Source: Silene conica (lineage: Eukaryota; Streptophyta; Magnoliopsida; Caryophyllales; Caryophyllaceae). Taken from it: a stretch of 64,000 nucleotides of DNA. A program made the translations under genes and the position numbers. This document shows positions 54,266-64,000 of this stretch, one piece after another (position 1 is the stretch's first letter; every line of letters starts with the position of its first letter). Location of the stretch: positions 34,274,001 through 34,338,000 of the forward strand of contig CM055318.2 of the NCBI GenBank assembly GCA_029255685.2, written 5' to 3'. The notes beneath the pieces are model-generated. The model saw only the letters and a list, made by a program, of their open reading frames with translations. It was not told where the DNA came from and did not search any database.

Positions 54266-55651
54266 TTATTGTCAATACGATATAATAGTATATAGTCATG
54301 ATGAGTTTGGTACGTCATACATTCACTTTTTTACTTGTAAACTTATTCCTAATTCTGGGTCTAAAACAAAACCCTGGCCAAACGGGCACATTATCGTGAT
54401 GGCCTAGCCGCGTATTGGGCAAATTAACGCTACGTTTATTCATAACTATCTTAATTCAGTATCTAACTGCGATTGCAGGTCATCTTTCCACTGCTTTTAT
54501 TTTTGGCATCTTTCAAACTTATTATTTTTTTGTAAATAAATATGGTATTTGTTATGTATTGTCAAGTATTAGTCAAATATAGATTATTTTTTATACATCT
54601 GATATTTTATGTAAATGCAATACTTTTTACGCAAAACTATTATTATTTTAACAGCCCTTAATATATTATAAAGTACGAAAAATTAAATTATCATTCGATA
54701 TATTGTGTAATAGTCTATACTTTTTATGTGAAACAAATTTTTAAATATAAATCTAATTTGAGTAGAGATAGAATATATTTTACAAATTAATTTATATATG
54801 CACGCATCATTTGGTCTTTACAAAGATATATTTATTTATTAATACATTAACATGAGTATTTGATAGAATTGGGTTATTATATCTTAAATGTGAGATTTAA
54901 ATTTTTAACTTTGCTCTATAACATTTTTTATAAAATATTTAAATAATTATATTAAAAGTCCATATATTTAACAGTCACACAATATCTTAAATGTGGGATA
55001 TAAATATTTTTTTTGTTCTATAACATTTTTTAGTATTATATTAAGAGTCCATATACATTGACATGAACAAATACTCTTAATATAATGTTAAATATATGGA
55101 CTCTTAATATAATGTTAAATATATTTTATCAGTCAGGCAACATATATAATTTAAAATATATAATTAAGATGAAATACTTTTACTTTGCACCTTCTTAGTT
55201 TTACTATAGAAAATTTCTTTTGATGTTCATTTTATAGAATATATATCTTTCTACTATGTTTACTTACGTGAGAAAATTTATAGATGAAATGTTAACAAAC
55301 TATATTCCCGTGCAACTTTGTAAACTAATAAAGTTGATTATTAATTTTATGAGTATATAAAATTTTAAATATAAATCTCCATGTGAGTAGAGATGAGCAA
55401 TAAATTTGTATACGGAAAGATATTGTCAAATAAAAGATACAATAAGAGGGTAACTTGGGTAAGTTTTTAAAGTAATATAAACATGGTAGATAAATCTTTT
55501 AAGAAGATAATGTACATATACATATTACTCAAGTAAAAGATACGCAGTATAAATTTTAGTATTTTAAGATTTGAGCGGGAAAATTTTTAATGTGAAAGCG
55601 ACATGTGTCATCCTAATGCATAGCGGTTCTTCTTTTATACTTATATATAGA

Positions 55652-55942
55652 TCTTTCACATATACATTTGACCCTTTGCTTTCATGAGTGTCTCGAGCGT
55701 ACCGCGAGAGTCCAATTGGAATGAGTCTTGCAAGGTTGAAATTTTAGCATGTTATCCCAACATGTCCAATTCGTTTTGCTCTTGACATTATGCTTGATTA
55801 TATTTGAAGGTTGCATTAAATTGGTTAGGCATAGTGTTGTGTTTGGTTGTAAAAAGTGTGAAATCCGTTCCATTAGAAGTTTTTCTTTTCTTTTGAGTCT
55901 TAGTGCTTGCTTGAGGACAAGCAAGGTTTGGATTGGGGAGTT
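55652..55942 (+). other. Athila 3' end with polypurine tract
   Basis: The last part of the Athila non-coding region. The purine-rich GATTGGGGAG (55931-55940) lies just before the 3' LTR. Confidence 0.75.
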
Positions 55943-56021
55943 TGATACGTGCCTATTTTATGCATTTTATTTATTCTTTTGGCACGTATTTTCTTACATT
56001 TTCGTGACTTTTAGTTGCTAT
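55943..56021 (+). repeat. 3' LTR of Athila, first 79 bp only
   Basis: Matches 31793-31871 with one difference noticed (TTAGTTGC for TTAGTTAC). It is cut by the copia LTR at 56022. The rest should follow right of the window. Confidence 0.9.
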
Positions 56022-57199
56022 TGTTGGGAAAAGTGTCCTCAACAATAGTGCGATCACGTCAGTAAAATATAAAGTACTGATAAATCTACAATAAGAATAC
56101 TCATGGGATGATCCTTTTTCATACAGTCGACTGATCAACATTAATCGGTAATGATTGGCTTACTAGAGTTTAACATTACTGTCGTAAGACGGTGGTGATC
56201 AGTCGATCCCTTTAGGTCACACCTTTAGGACAACTCTCTTAATAAGAAAACGATATGGTCGTATATGATTCGAGTCATATCAATCCTAGTTTATATCGAG
56301 TTTGGAATATATTTATAATACGATTATAAATTGTAAACTTTTAGTGAATGATGTGTCATTGCTAAAATTAATACGTTTATGAAACATTATTTAAGAATGA
56401 ATTAATTTATATTAGAAATGTTTTAATATAAAATCCAATAATAATAATGGGATTATTATTTCATGGTAGTTAAGTTTAAATTAGTTAAACTTATAATGTC
56501 CATTTTATATGTGATAAAATGAACATGATAATATGGTTTGGACCGTGTGATAGTCCATCACACTTCAATTACATTATACATTATTGTCTTATGTTTGAAT
56601 TTTTATATGATAAAAATTGTTTATTCAAATATAGATAAATCATGACAAGTGGTGTATTGGTGCCCATGCATAGGGCACCTCAACCTAACCGTCCAAGCAT
56701 ACACTCAAAGGAGAAGTGTATTGTACACTACCTCTAATTCATTCTTACACAATATACACATGCAAAAACATTAGAGAGATTTTAGAGAGATAATACTCTC
56801 TTCTTCTTGTTTTTCCAGCCGTGTATCACCAAGCTCAAAAGAACAATTTGCATTGTTCATTCACTTAATTATTATAAGATAATAATAGTAATAAATAGGT
56901 TATTTGTGTGAGATTCTAGTAAAATCAAACATAAATATTATTAGAGTGTGTCTTGGTGCCTACTCATTGGAGGTCTTCTATATTGGGGACTAGGAGGATC
57001 ATCCTTTGATATAAGCTCAAGAACAATCAAAGAAGGAGTCTTTGATTGTGCCCACTTAGCCGAAACTCAAGCAATGTAAGGACTATTTCATCTTCATATG
57101 TTTCGGCTTTTATTTTGTTATGCATGCAATAAGATCTATAAGGTTATGAGTAATAATTAGTATGACTAAAATCATAATATGAGTTTAAGAAACCCAACA
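56022..57199 (+). repeat. 5' LTR of the copia element (1178 bp)
   Basis: TGTTGGG ... CCCAACA ends, followed by AT and the primer site. The first 676 bp match 63325-64000. Confidence 0.95.
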
Positions 57200-57201
57200 A
57201 T

Positions 57202-57213
57202 TGGTATCAGAGC
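57202..57213 (+). other. Primer binding site (tRNA-iMet), copia
   Basis: TGGTATCAGAGC, two bases after the 5' LTR. Confidence 0.95.
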
Positions 57214-58997
57214 AAATGGGTATTTGCATGCATAATCGGTATTGTTTTTCCGAGTTATTGTAACTTAAATAAAACTACTTATTTCGACTTATATGATAAA
57301 ACACTCGAAATGTTTTGCATTTGTATAAATCCGGTCCTAAAATTGTTTTTAGGTTATATTGATAATTTGTGGAATTTAAAGTTGTTCATTTATATCATTT
57401 TTAGTAATTTTAGACGATTTAATTGTTGAAATCGAAAAATTGGACTAAAAATAGATGGAAAAGTTTCTGGCCGTGATCTTCATGTATAATGTCACATGCA
57501 TATTTTACAAATGGTGTGTAAAATTTTGTACAATATTGAGTTGTATTGCATGCATTACGATTTATATGATAAATGGAGTAATATTGACATGTTGGTTAAA
57601 ATTGATAAATTGTCGAAACTAGTTCGAATATTTTAACCATGAAATTTTGACATTGTGATTATTAAAGTAATTTTCAGAATGTTAAAAATTTTCGAAATTC
57701 AGATTTTAATTATTGTAATTTAATTTGAATTTCACCATGTTGATTATGAAATGATTAAGGCCAAAAATGAACACATAAATTAATTTTGAATTAATTTGCC
57801 AAATATTAGTGTAGACTAATTTTAATCCTAAAATGTCTTAGGAATGTTAATTTTGATGTAAATGTGATTTATATTAAAGTTTATGGCATGTTTAAAGGTT
57901 AAATCGTAAATTCCATAAAACCGGATAAGTTAAGACTAATAATATGTATTAGGGCGATTTGGCATTAAAATGAACATATTTAATTTTGATGCATTATATT
58001 ATTTTGTATGAATGTCATTATTTTGTTATATAATTTTGAATTATGTAATTTTCTTAGTATGGCCTTAGTTGTTTAATCGATATTTCCCGTAATGTAAGGG
58101 CTATCGATTTGGTTGTAATTAAATGTGATTTCGTATCACTTTATTTTGTTACATTATTTTATAATGTATAAAATAGATAGAAAATTTTGTAAATATTTGT
58201 AATTCCGAAATCCTTGAAGACGGTGCCATTTCGGAAAGGAGTTCCGACCGAGACGGAGTTTTCTTGGGATGCGTGCCGCTTTGAAGTTCAAGGGACCAAA
58301 GGAGTTGGTTTCCGAATTTGTAATTTACATTTATTTTCAATCTTAGGAAAGGCCATACTAGGAGTTTAAATATGTTTTGTATTTATTTCATATGTTGCAT
58401 GCATTGCCAAATCGCCATCAACTTAACATGCATATCGAGTTTCGAGTCCCACTCCGTGTCAATCAATTTATCCATAATTCACCGAATTAGTTCACTTAAA
58501 GGAGATAGATAATAAATTGACAAGATCTCTTACGATTTTAAAAAAAAATTGAGACATAGCCATACCAAAAAGTAAAGAAACCGCGAAGGATCTTCTTCAT
58601 AAGGGAGTAGGCTCGGCTAAACCGGGGTGCAAACCTTATTACGTTGGTGAAGTGGGGTAATATGATTACGTTCTAGAAATTTGGTCGATCTCAACGAAAG
58701 TATTCGAGCCACCGTAGTGGTAATAAGTTCGGGCTAAGATAAGAATTAACGTAATTTTATCGACCGGGAGTTCTAAAAGTAGAATCGATTAAGGAGTTAA
58801 TCCACCGAGTCATATTAATGAGGGATGTATCGGCTAAACCGTGCCCAAGTTAGTATGTATTTGGATCTCGGGATCATTTACTTAATTGGGTAAGAGATCA
58901 TTGAGTAAATGTTTTGCTTGTTTACACAAGTGAATAAATCAAAATGATAAACGTTAATATTTTCCTTTATTTCCGTTTTGTAGTAATTGAGACCGCA
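57214..58997 (+). other. Long copia leader without gag coding
   Basis: About 1.8 kb of AT-rich DNA where an upstream gag would be expected. No plus-strand ORF of 60 codons occurs before the one containing the ATG at 58998, and I see no trace of the usual copia gag core. It may be an untranslated leader carrying packaging signals. Confidence 0.6.
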
Positions 58998-61900
58998 ATG
59001 GATCCATCGAACCCTACAACACCCATTACTATTGACTCTTGTCACAATGTATTTGACGATATTTGCACCCGTAATAACCTTGATACTACTAGAGAAATTC
59101 ATTTCGGAACGGGTCCGGATGGCAATGTGAACTTTGTCACTTCTCTCCCATATCCCAAGGGACCTTTACTTGATACGGCTTATATTGATGAGCTAAATCA
59201 AGAGTTGGATGCCTTGTATTTGAAAGAAAGAGCTTATGATAAAGCTAGTGGGAGCTCTAGCAAGAAAAGTCTTGCAAAGAAGAGAAGGAAGCGAAAGAAA
59301 TCACAAAAGGGTCGATGTCACTATTGTCGTGATATGGGCCATTGGAGGAGGAATTGTCCAATTTATTTACGGCACATTCAAGAGGGTCTTGTAATTCCGT
59401 TAGGTAATTCTTTATCCGAAATTTATGTTATTGACATTAATTATACTTCTAATTCAACTTGGGTATTGGATACCGGTTGTGGTTCTCACCTCTGTAATCA
59501 TGTACAGGGTTTAAGAGGAGCCGAGAAGATTGACAAGGGAGAAATGGATCTCCGACTTGGAAATGGAGCTCGGGTAGCGGCCACTTCAAAGGGGACATAC
59601 ACTCTAGCCTTGCCAAGCGGAATTGAGCTACATTTAAATAATTGTTATTATGTACCATCGCTTTCTAAGAACATTATTTCCGTAGCAATGTTAGACATTG
59701 AAGGTTATTGTTTTTCCATTAAGAACAATTGTTGTATTATCTCTAAGAATGACATGGTTATTGGCCATGCCACTTCTATTAATGGAATTTATGTTTTGGA
59801 AACTGCAACCTCATTCCGTGATGTTTATAACATAGAGTCTAAAAGAGCAAAAACAAGTGAACCAAATGAATCATTTTATTGGCATTGTCGACTTGGTCAT
59901 ATAAACGAAAAACGCATTAAAAGATTAGTAAAGACTAACATTATTAAACCATTTGATTATGAATCATATGGTATATGCGAAGCTTGCCTCCTAGGCAAAA
60001 TGACTCGAAATCCTTTTAGTGGTAAAAGAACAAGAGCAAGTGATTTACTAGGACTCATTCATACCGATGTATGTGGTCCATTAACAATCACCGCTAGGGG
60101 TAACTATGACTACTTCATCACCTTCACAGATGATTTAAGTAGATATGGGCATGTCTACTTAATGAAATTTAAAAGTGAAGCCTTCATGAAATTCAAGGAA
60201 TTTCAAAATGAGGTAGAAAACCAACTTGACAAGAAGATTAAAGCACTTCGATCGGATCGAGGTGGTGAATATCTTAGTGGTGAATTTGATTCACACTTAA
60301 AAGATAATGGTATATTATTAGAACTCTCACCTTCTGGAACACCACAACTTAATGGTGTGGCTGAAAGGAGAAATCGAACTTTACTAGATATGGTTCGGTC
60401 CATGATGAGTCAAACTGATTTACCAGATTCATTTTGGGGATTTGCAATTCTCACCGCCATCAAATCGTTGAACGTTAGTCCAACAAAAGTGACCGAAAAG
60501 ACTCCATATGAGATGTGGAGAGGAAAGGTTCCTTCATTATCCTATATGAAGATATGGGGTTGTGAGGCTTATGTCAAGGTAAAGACCGATGACAAGTTAG
60601 CTCCAAGATCCGAAAAATGCACTTTTATTGGTTATCCAACCACCTCACGTGGATATTACTTCTATAAACCTCGAGATAACAAAGTGTTTGTATCAATAGA
60701 GGCTGTCTTTCTAGAAAAGGAATTTGTTTCTAGAAGACAGAGTGGGAGAAATTTTGAACTTCGTGAGATCAATGAAGTCCAAGAGCCACAAACTGAAGTA
60801 GAGATGAACGAAAACGTTCCTTCTTCGTCTGCTTCGGTACCTATTCAACCTAGGAGGTCGAGTAGAATTCCACATCAACCTGATAGGTATGTTGGATTAA
60901 TTGAGGGAGATGGTAGTCTTGATGTTTTACTTTTAGAAAGTGACGAACCTACCACTTACAAAGCTGCAATCTCTAGTCCCGACTCCACAAAATGGCAAGA
61001 GGCCATGAAATCCGAAATGGATTCTATGTATCAAAATCAAGTATGTGACTTGGTTGACTTGCCTGAAGGCGTAAGACCTCTTCAGTGCAATTGGATCTTC
61101 AAAGTGAAGAATGGCATAGAAGGACATGATGATGTCTACAAAGCTAGGCTAGTAGCTAAAGGGTTTACCCAAGTACAAGGTCTTCATTATGATGAGACCT
61201 TTGCTCCAGTTGCTATGCTTAGATCCATTAGGATTATGTTAGCGATCGCCGCATTTCATGATTATGAAATATGGCAAATGGATGTCAAAACTGCCTTCTT
61301 GAATGGGTATTTAAAGGAGGATGTGTATATGATACAACCTGAAGGTTTTGAGGATCTTAAAAATCCTAACAAGGTGTGCAAACTTAAGAAATCCATCTAT
61401 GGTCTTAAACAAGCATCCAGGAGTTGGAATCATCGTTTTAATGAGGTTATAAAAGAAAATGGTTTCGCTCGAAGTGTCGAGGAACCATGTTTATATACCA
61501 AATTCAGTGGGAGCAAAGTTGTGTTCCTAATACTGTATGTAGATGACATACTACTCATTGGAAATGATATTCAAATGTTGTCCTCTGTGAAAGGATGGTT
61601 GGGAAATCATTTTCAAATGAAGGATTTAGGCAATGCACAACGCATACTAGGTATCCGGATCTATAGAGATAGACCTAAAAGGATATTGGCACTAAGTCAA
61701 GAATCTTATATAGATAAGATTCTTCGACGTTTCAGCATGAAGAACTCCAAGAGAGGATTTCTTCCTATGGGAAGTGGGATAATTTTGAGTAAATCTCAAT
61801 GTCCCACTGAACCCGAGGATGTTGAAAGCATGAAAGAGATTCCTTATGCTTCCGCAGTTGGATCCATCATGTACGCCATGGTATGCACTCGTCCAGATGT

Positions 61901-62525
61901 CTCACATGCTTTAAGCATGACTAGTAGATATCAAGCGAATCCAGGTGAAGGTCACTGGATTGCTGTTAAGAATATCCTTAAATACTTGAGAAGGACTAAG
62001 GATTCCCTTTTGGTGTTTGGTGGGGAGGATGAGCTAAGTGTAAAGGGTTACACAGATGCTAGCTTCCAAACGGATAGAGACGATATGAAATCCCAGGCTG
62101 GATACGTCTTTATCCTTAATGGTGGTGCCGTTAGTTGGAAGAGCTATAAAGAGCCAGTGGTTGCGGATTCTACAACGGAAGCTGAGTACATAGCAGCATG
62201 TGAAGCTGCAAAAGAAGCAGTATGGATTAGGCAGTTTCTTGAGGGACTAAGAGTAGTTCCCGAGGCCGAAGATCCTATCACCATCTATTGTGATAATAGT
62301 AGTGCTGTTTTTCAAGCTAAGGAGCCGAAGTCTAGCAATAGATCAAAGCATGTACAAAGAAAATATCATGTGATTAGAGATTTTCTAGATAGAAAGGAAA
62401 TTGTGATATGTAAGGTGGGGACAGAAGAAAATGTTGCTGATCCTTTAACCAAAGCACTATCACAAGCTAAGCATGATGCTCATATTTTATCTATGGGTTT
62501 AAGGCGTATGCCGAACATGTACTAG
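58998..62525 (+). CDS. Copia gag(partial)-pol polyprotein, open frame (1175 aa)
   Basis: I take ATG 58998 (MDPSNPTTPI) as the start; the frame is open from an upstream ATG at 58944. Only about 105 residues precede the CCHC knuckle (CHYCRDMGHWRRNC), after a Lys/Arg-rich stretch, so the Gag core is missing. Protease has LDTGCGSH near 157. Integrase has its zinc finger (HCRLGH near 295, CEACLLGK near 328) and catalytic core (HTDVCGP, RSDRGGEY, NGVAERRNRT). Copia RT has KARLVAKGFTQ, MDVKTAFLNG and the intact YVDDILL near 847. RNase H has YTDASF and TEAEY near 1020-1060 and ends at 62525. The integrase-before-RT order defines Ty1/copia. All enzymes look functional, but capsid function would have to come from elsewhere. 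Confidence 0.93.
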   Translation: MDPSNPTTPITIDSCHNVFDDICTRNNLDTTREIHFGTGPDGNVNFVTSLPYPKGPLLDTAYIDELNQELDALYLKERAYDKASGSSSKKSLAKKRRKRKKSQKGRCHYCRDMGHWRRNCPIYLRHIQEGLVIPLGNSLSEIYVIDINYTSNSTWVLDTGCGSHLCNHVQGLRGAEKIDKGEMDLRLGNGARVAATSKGTYTLALPSGIELHLNNCYYVPSLSKNIISVAMLDIEGYCFSIKNNCCIISKNDMVIGHATSINGIYVLETATSFRDVYNIESKRAKTSEPNESFYWHCRLGHINEKRIKRLVKTNIIKPFDYESYGICEACLLGKMTRNPFSGKRTRASDLLGLIHTDVCGPLTITARGNYDYFITFTDDLSRYGHVYLMKFKSEAFMKFKEFQNEVENQLDKKIKALRSDRGGEYLSGEFDSHLKDNGILLELSPSGTPQLNGVAERRNRTLLDMVRSMMSQTDLPDSFWGFAILTAIKSLNVSPTKVTEKTPYEMWRGKVPSLSYMKIWGCEAYVKVKTDDKLAPRSEKCTFIGYPTTSRGYYFYKPRDNKVFVSIEAVFLEKEFVSRRQSGRNFELREINEVQEPQTEVEMNENVPSSSASVPIQPRRSSRIPHQPDRYVGLIEGDGSLDVLLLESDEPTTYKAAISSPDSTKWQEAMKSEMDSMYQNQVCDLVDLPEGVRPLQCNWIFKVKNGIEGHDDVYKARLVAKGFTQVQGLHYDETFAPVAMLRSIRIMLAIAAFHDYEIWQMDVKTAFLNGYLKEDVYMIQPEGFEDLKNPNKVCKLKKSIYGLKQASRSWNHRFNEVIKENGFARSVEEPCLYTKFSGSKVVFLILYVDDILLIGNDIQMLSSVKGWLGNHFQMKDLGNAQRILGIRIYRDRPKRILALSQESYIDKILRRFSMKNSKRGFLPMGSGIILSKSQCPTEPEDVESMKEIPYASAVGSIMYAMVCTRPDVSHALSMTSRYQANPGEGHWIAVKNILKYLRRTKDSLLVFGGEDELSVKGYTDASFQTDRDDMKSQAGYVFILNGGAVSWKSYKEPVVADSTTEAEYIAACEAAKEAVWIRQFLEGLRVVPEAEDPITIYCDNSSAVFQAKEPKSSNRSKHVQRKYHVIRDFLDRKEIVICKVGTEENVADPLTKALSQAKHDAHILSMGLRRMPNMY

Positions 62526-63324
62526 GTTATGTGATATGAAATACAAGCTTTATTGTTCATATATGATAACCGCGTTTATTATTTAAAGTTTTATGTTTTA
62601 CATTAAAACTTCTTATTTATATACTTTGTCAAATCTGGATGGATTGTAGAGACGATTTGAACCCTATTAAGTGGACCAGATAGACTTAGTATAGCCCCTA
62701 GTTGCTTGTATGAGGTGACGTCTCGAAGCAACTAGAATGTGAGGCGATTGATGGCAAGTTCAAATGCCATAGAGTCATAAGGTATGACTAGTCGATCACA
62801 TAGGCAGACTGCATGAGGCACTTTGTCGGGCATATTGTGACCGCTTATAGAGTTCTGGAAATTTTATAATTAGCCTGGTCGTGGCGAGAGCTACTATATG
62901 TATTCTTGCTAGTCAATTCTTTGACTTAAGACTGTTCGCCTAAGGTGACATAGTTTTTAGAGTGACTTTGATTTTAGCTCTACGATCAACCGTTAAAGGG
63001 GGTCAAATGGGCTTCTTTTGGGTCATGATGGACTATGCCAGTTGAAGGGAACAGTAGGATAGGAATTGTCCAACCCCTTGTCAGGGTTGTCTTAAATCTC
63101 AAGGTCACTCGAGGAGAAGTTTAACTGAAAATGCGTGGCCACGCTCGGAAGGTATCTATGGTAGATAATTTCGGTCAAAGCAGTTAAATCTCCAGATCGA
63201 GGAAAACTACTCAAGATATGATCAAATGCAAGTACGACCTGCAAGACACATTGCATTGAGTGGGAGATGACGTAATAGGACAAGAGAATTGGTGACGCAC
63301 ACTTGTTGAGGACAAGTGGGAGAT
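62526..63324 (+). other. Copia 3' UTR and polypurine tract
   Basis: About 800 bp non-coding. The purine tract CAAGTGGGAGAT ends at 63324, directly before the 3' LTR. The two minus-strand ORFs here lack support. Confidence 0.75.
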
Positions 63325-64000
63325 TGTTGGGAAAAGTGTCCTCAACAATAGTGCGATCACGTCAGTAAAATATAAAGTACTGATAAATCTACAATAAGAA
63401 TACTCATGGGATGATCCTTTTTCATACAGTCGACTGATCAACATTAATCGGTAATGATTGGCTTACTAGAGTTTAACATTACTGTCGTAAGACGGTGGTG
63501 ATCAGTCGATCCCTTTAGGTCACACCTTTAGGACAACTCTCTTAATAAGAAAACGATATGGTCGTATATGATTCGAGTCATATCAATCCTAGTTTATATC
63601 GAGTTTGGAATATATTTATAATACGATTATAAATTGTAAACTTTTAGTGAATGATGTGTCATTGCTAAAATTAATATGTTTATGAAACATTATTTAAGAA
63701 TGAATTAATTTATATTAGAAATGTTTTAATATAAAATCCAATAATAATAATGGGATTATTATTTCATGGTAGTTAAGTTTAAATTAGTTAAACTTATAAT
63801 GTCCATTTTATATGTGATAAAATGAACATAATAATATGGTTTGGACCGTGTGATAGTCCATCACACTTCAATTACATTATACATTATTGTCTTATGTTTG
63901 AATTTTTATATGATAAAAATTGTTTATTCAAATATAGATAAATCATGACAAGTGGTGTATTGGTGCCCATGCATAGGGCACCTCAACCTAACCGTCCAAG
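63325..64000 (+). repeat. 3' LTR of copia, truncated by window end
   Basis: Starts TGTTGGGAAAAGTGTCC, as does the 5' LTR. The remaining 0.5 kb should lie right of the window. Confidence 0.95.

Larger units (their letters stand above)
53131..55651 (-). mobile_element. Non-autonomous Helitron (2521 bp)
   Basis: On the minus strand it starts TCTATATATAAGTATAAAAG (5' end at 55651). It ends with the hairpin CCCGTGCA-TTTT-TGCACGGG, then TACTAAA and the CTAG terminus at 53131. It lies between A (53130) and T (55652) with no TSD, exactly as Helitrons insert. No Rep/helicase ORF is visible. The body is AT-rich, with degenerate repeats around 54887-55125 and a nested MITE. Confidence 0.85.
31793..56021 (+). 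mobile_element. Athila-type Ty3/gypsy element with nested inserts
   Basis: The element is made of a 5' LTR, a tRNA-Asp primer site, a single-frame gag-pol, a third ORF in the env position, a purine tract and the first 79 bp of a 3' LTR. It is interrupted by chromovirus B, a Helitron and finally a copia element at 56022. Its own DNA is about 11 kb. A likely TSD half is ACCTG (31788-31792). The gag-pol frame has four stops and the env-position ORF one frameshift, so it is defective. Eleven 33-bp palindromic modules are scattered through it. Confidence 0.92.
56022..64000 (+). mobile_element. Ty1/copia element, right end outside window
   Basis: 5' LTR 56022-57199, primer site, open pol-type frame and 3' LTR from 63325 to the window end. 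Terminal inverted repeats TGTTGGG and CCCAACA bound the 5' LTR. In the 676 bp of 3' LTR seen I noticed two differences, so the insertion is recent. A likely TSD half is GCTAT (56017-56021). It is inserted in the 3' LTR of Athila. Confidence 0.93.

Noticed and set aside
54144..54407. 87-codon ORF in the Helitron
   Set aside because: It spans the MITE inverted repeat and has no similarity I recognise.

Overview
The window is plant nuclear DNA made almost entirely of nested transposable elements. The lineages seen are plant ones: Ty3/gypsy chromoviruses with C-terminal chromodomains, an Athila-type Ty3/gypsy element with a tRNA-Asp primer site, a Ty1/copia element, an L1-like LINE, a CACTA gene of the Ptta/Ulp1 type, a Helitron and a Tourist-like MITE. 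Spliceosomal introns, AT-rich spacers and CAG-to-TAG decay fit a heterochromatic region of a dicot. I cannot name the species. I found no convincing host gene, rRNA or tRNA gene.

The nesting can be read from target-site duplications (TSDs). The outermost layer is a decayed CACTA element. Its Ptta-Ulp1 gene (105-1715 and 12118-13548) is split by chromovirus A (1716-12117, TSD TGTTT). Its subterminal repeats (13846-14141) are cut at 14142 by element X. X is a minus-strand LTR element with 1.7 kb LTRs and only 243 bp of internal sequence, arranged in tandem as LTR-int-LTR-int-LTR. The middle X LTR holds chromovirus C (16664-25343, TSD TATTG) and a LINE (26056-30827). The third X LTR is cut at 31793 by the Athila element. 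The Athila element holds chromovirus B (38614-49305), a Helitron (53131-55651) containing a MITE (53891-54265), and, inside its 3' LTR, a copia element (56022 to the window end).

Two elements look young and possibly able to move. Chromovirus B has an uninterrupted 1478-codon gag-pol and 3012-bp LTRs with about five differences seen by eye. The copia element has an open 1175-codon frame and nearly identical LTRs, but only a stub of gag. Chromovirus A is nearly identical to B in protein but has a 1-bp frameshift. C, the LINE and Athila carry several stops or frameshifts, and Athila also lacks one catalytic RT aspartate.

The most interesting signals are not protein coding. First, the LTRs of A and B carry arrays of 10-11 hairpins. 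A loop core of about 24 nt is conserved, while the flanking stems change sequence from unit to unit and stay complementary, with G-U pairs favouring the sense strand. With further hairpins, including GUAA tetraloops, this suggests a large structured RNA leader downstream of a TATA-like box and a leader intron. Second, the Athila element carries eleven copies of an exactly 33-bp module: two 12-bp GGTCGACCGACC-like halves around a 9-bp spacer of unrelated sequence. Two copies sit in frame in gag-pol and four lie in a candidate intron ahead of the env-position ORF. I know of no description of either pattern, but I could not search.
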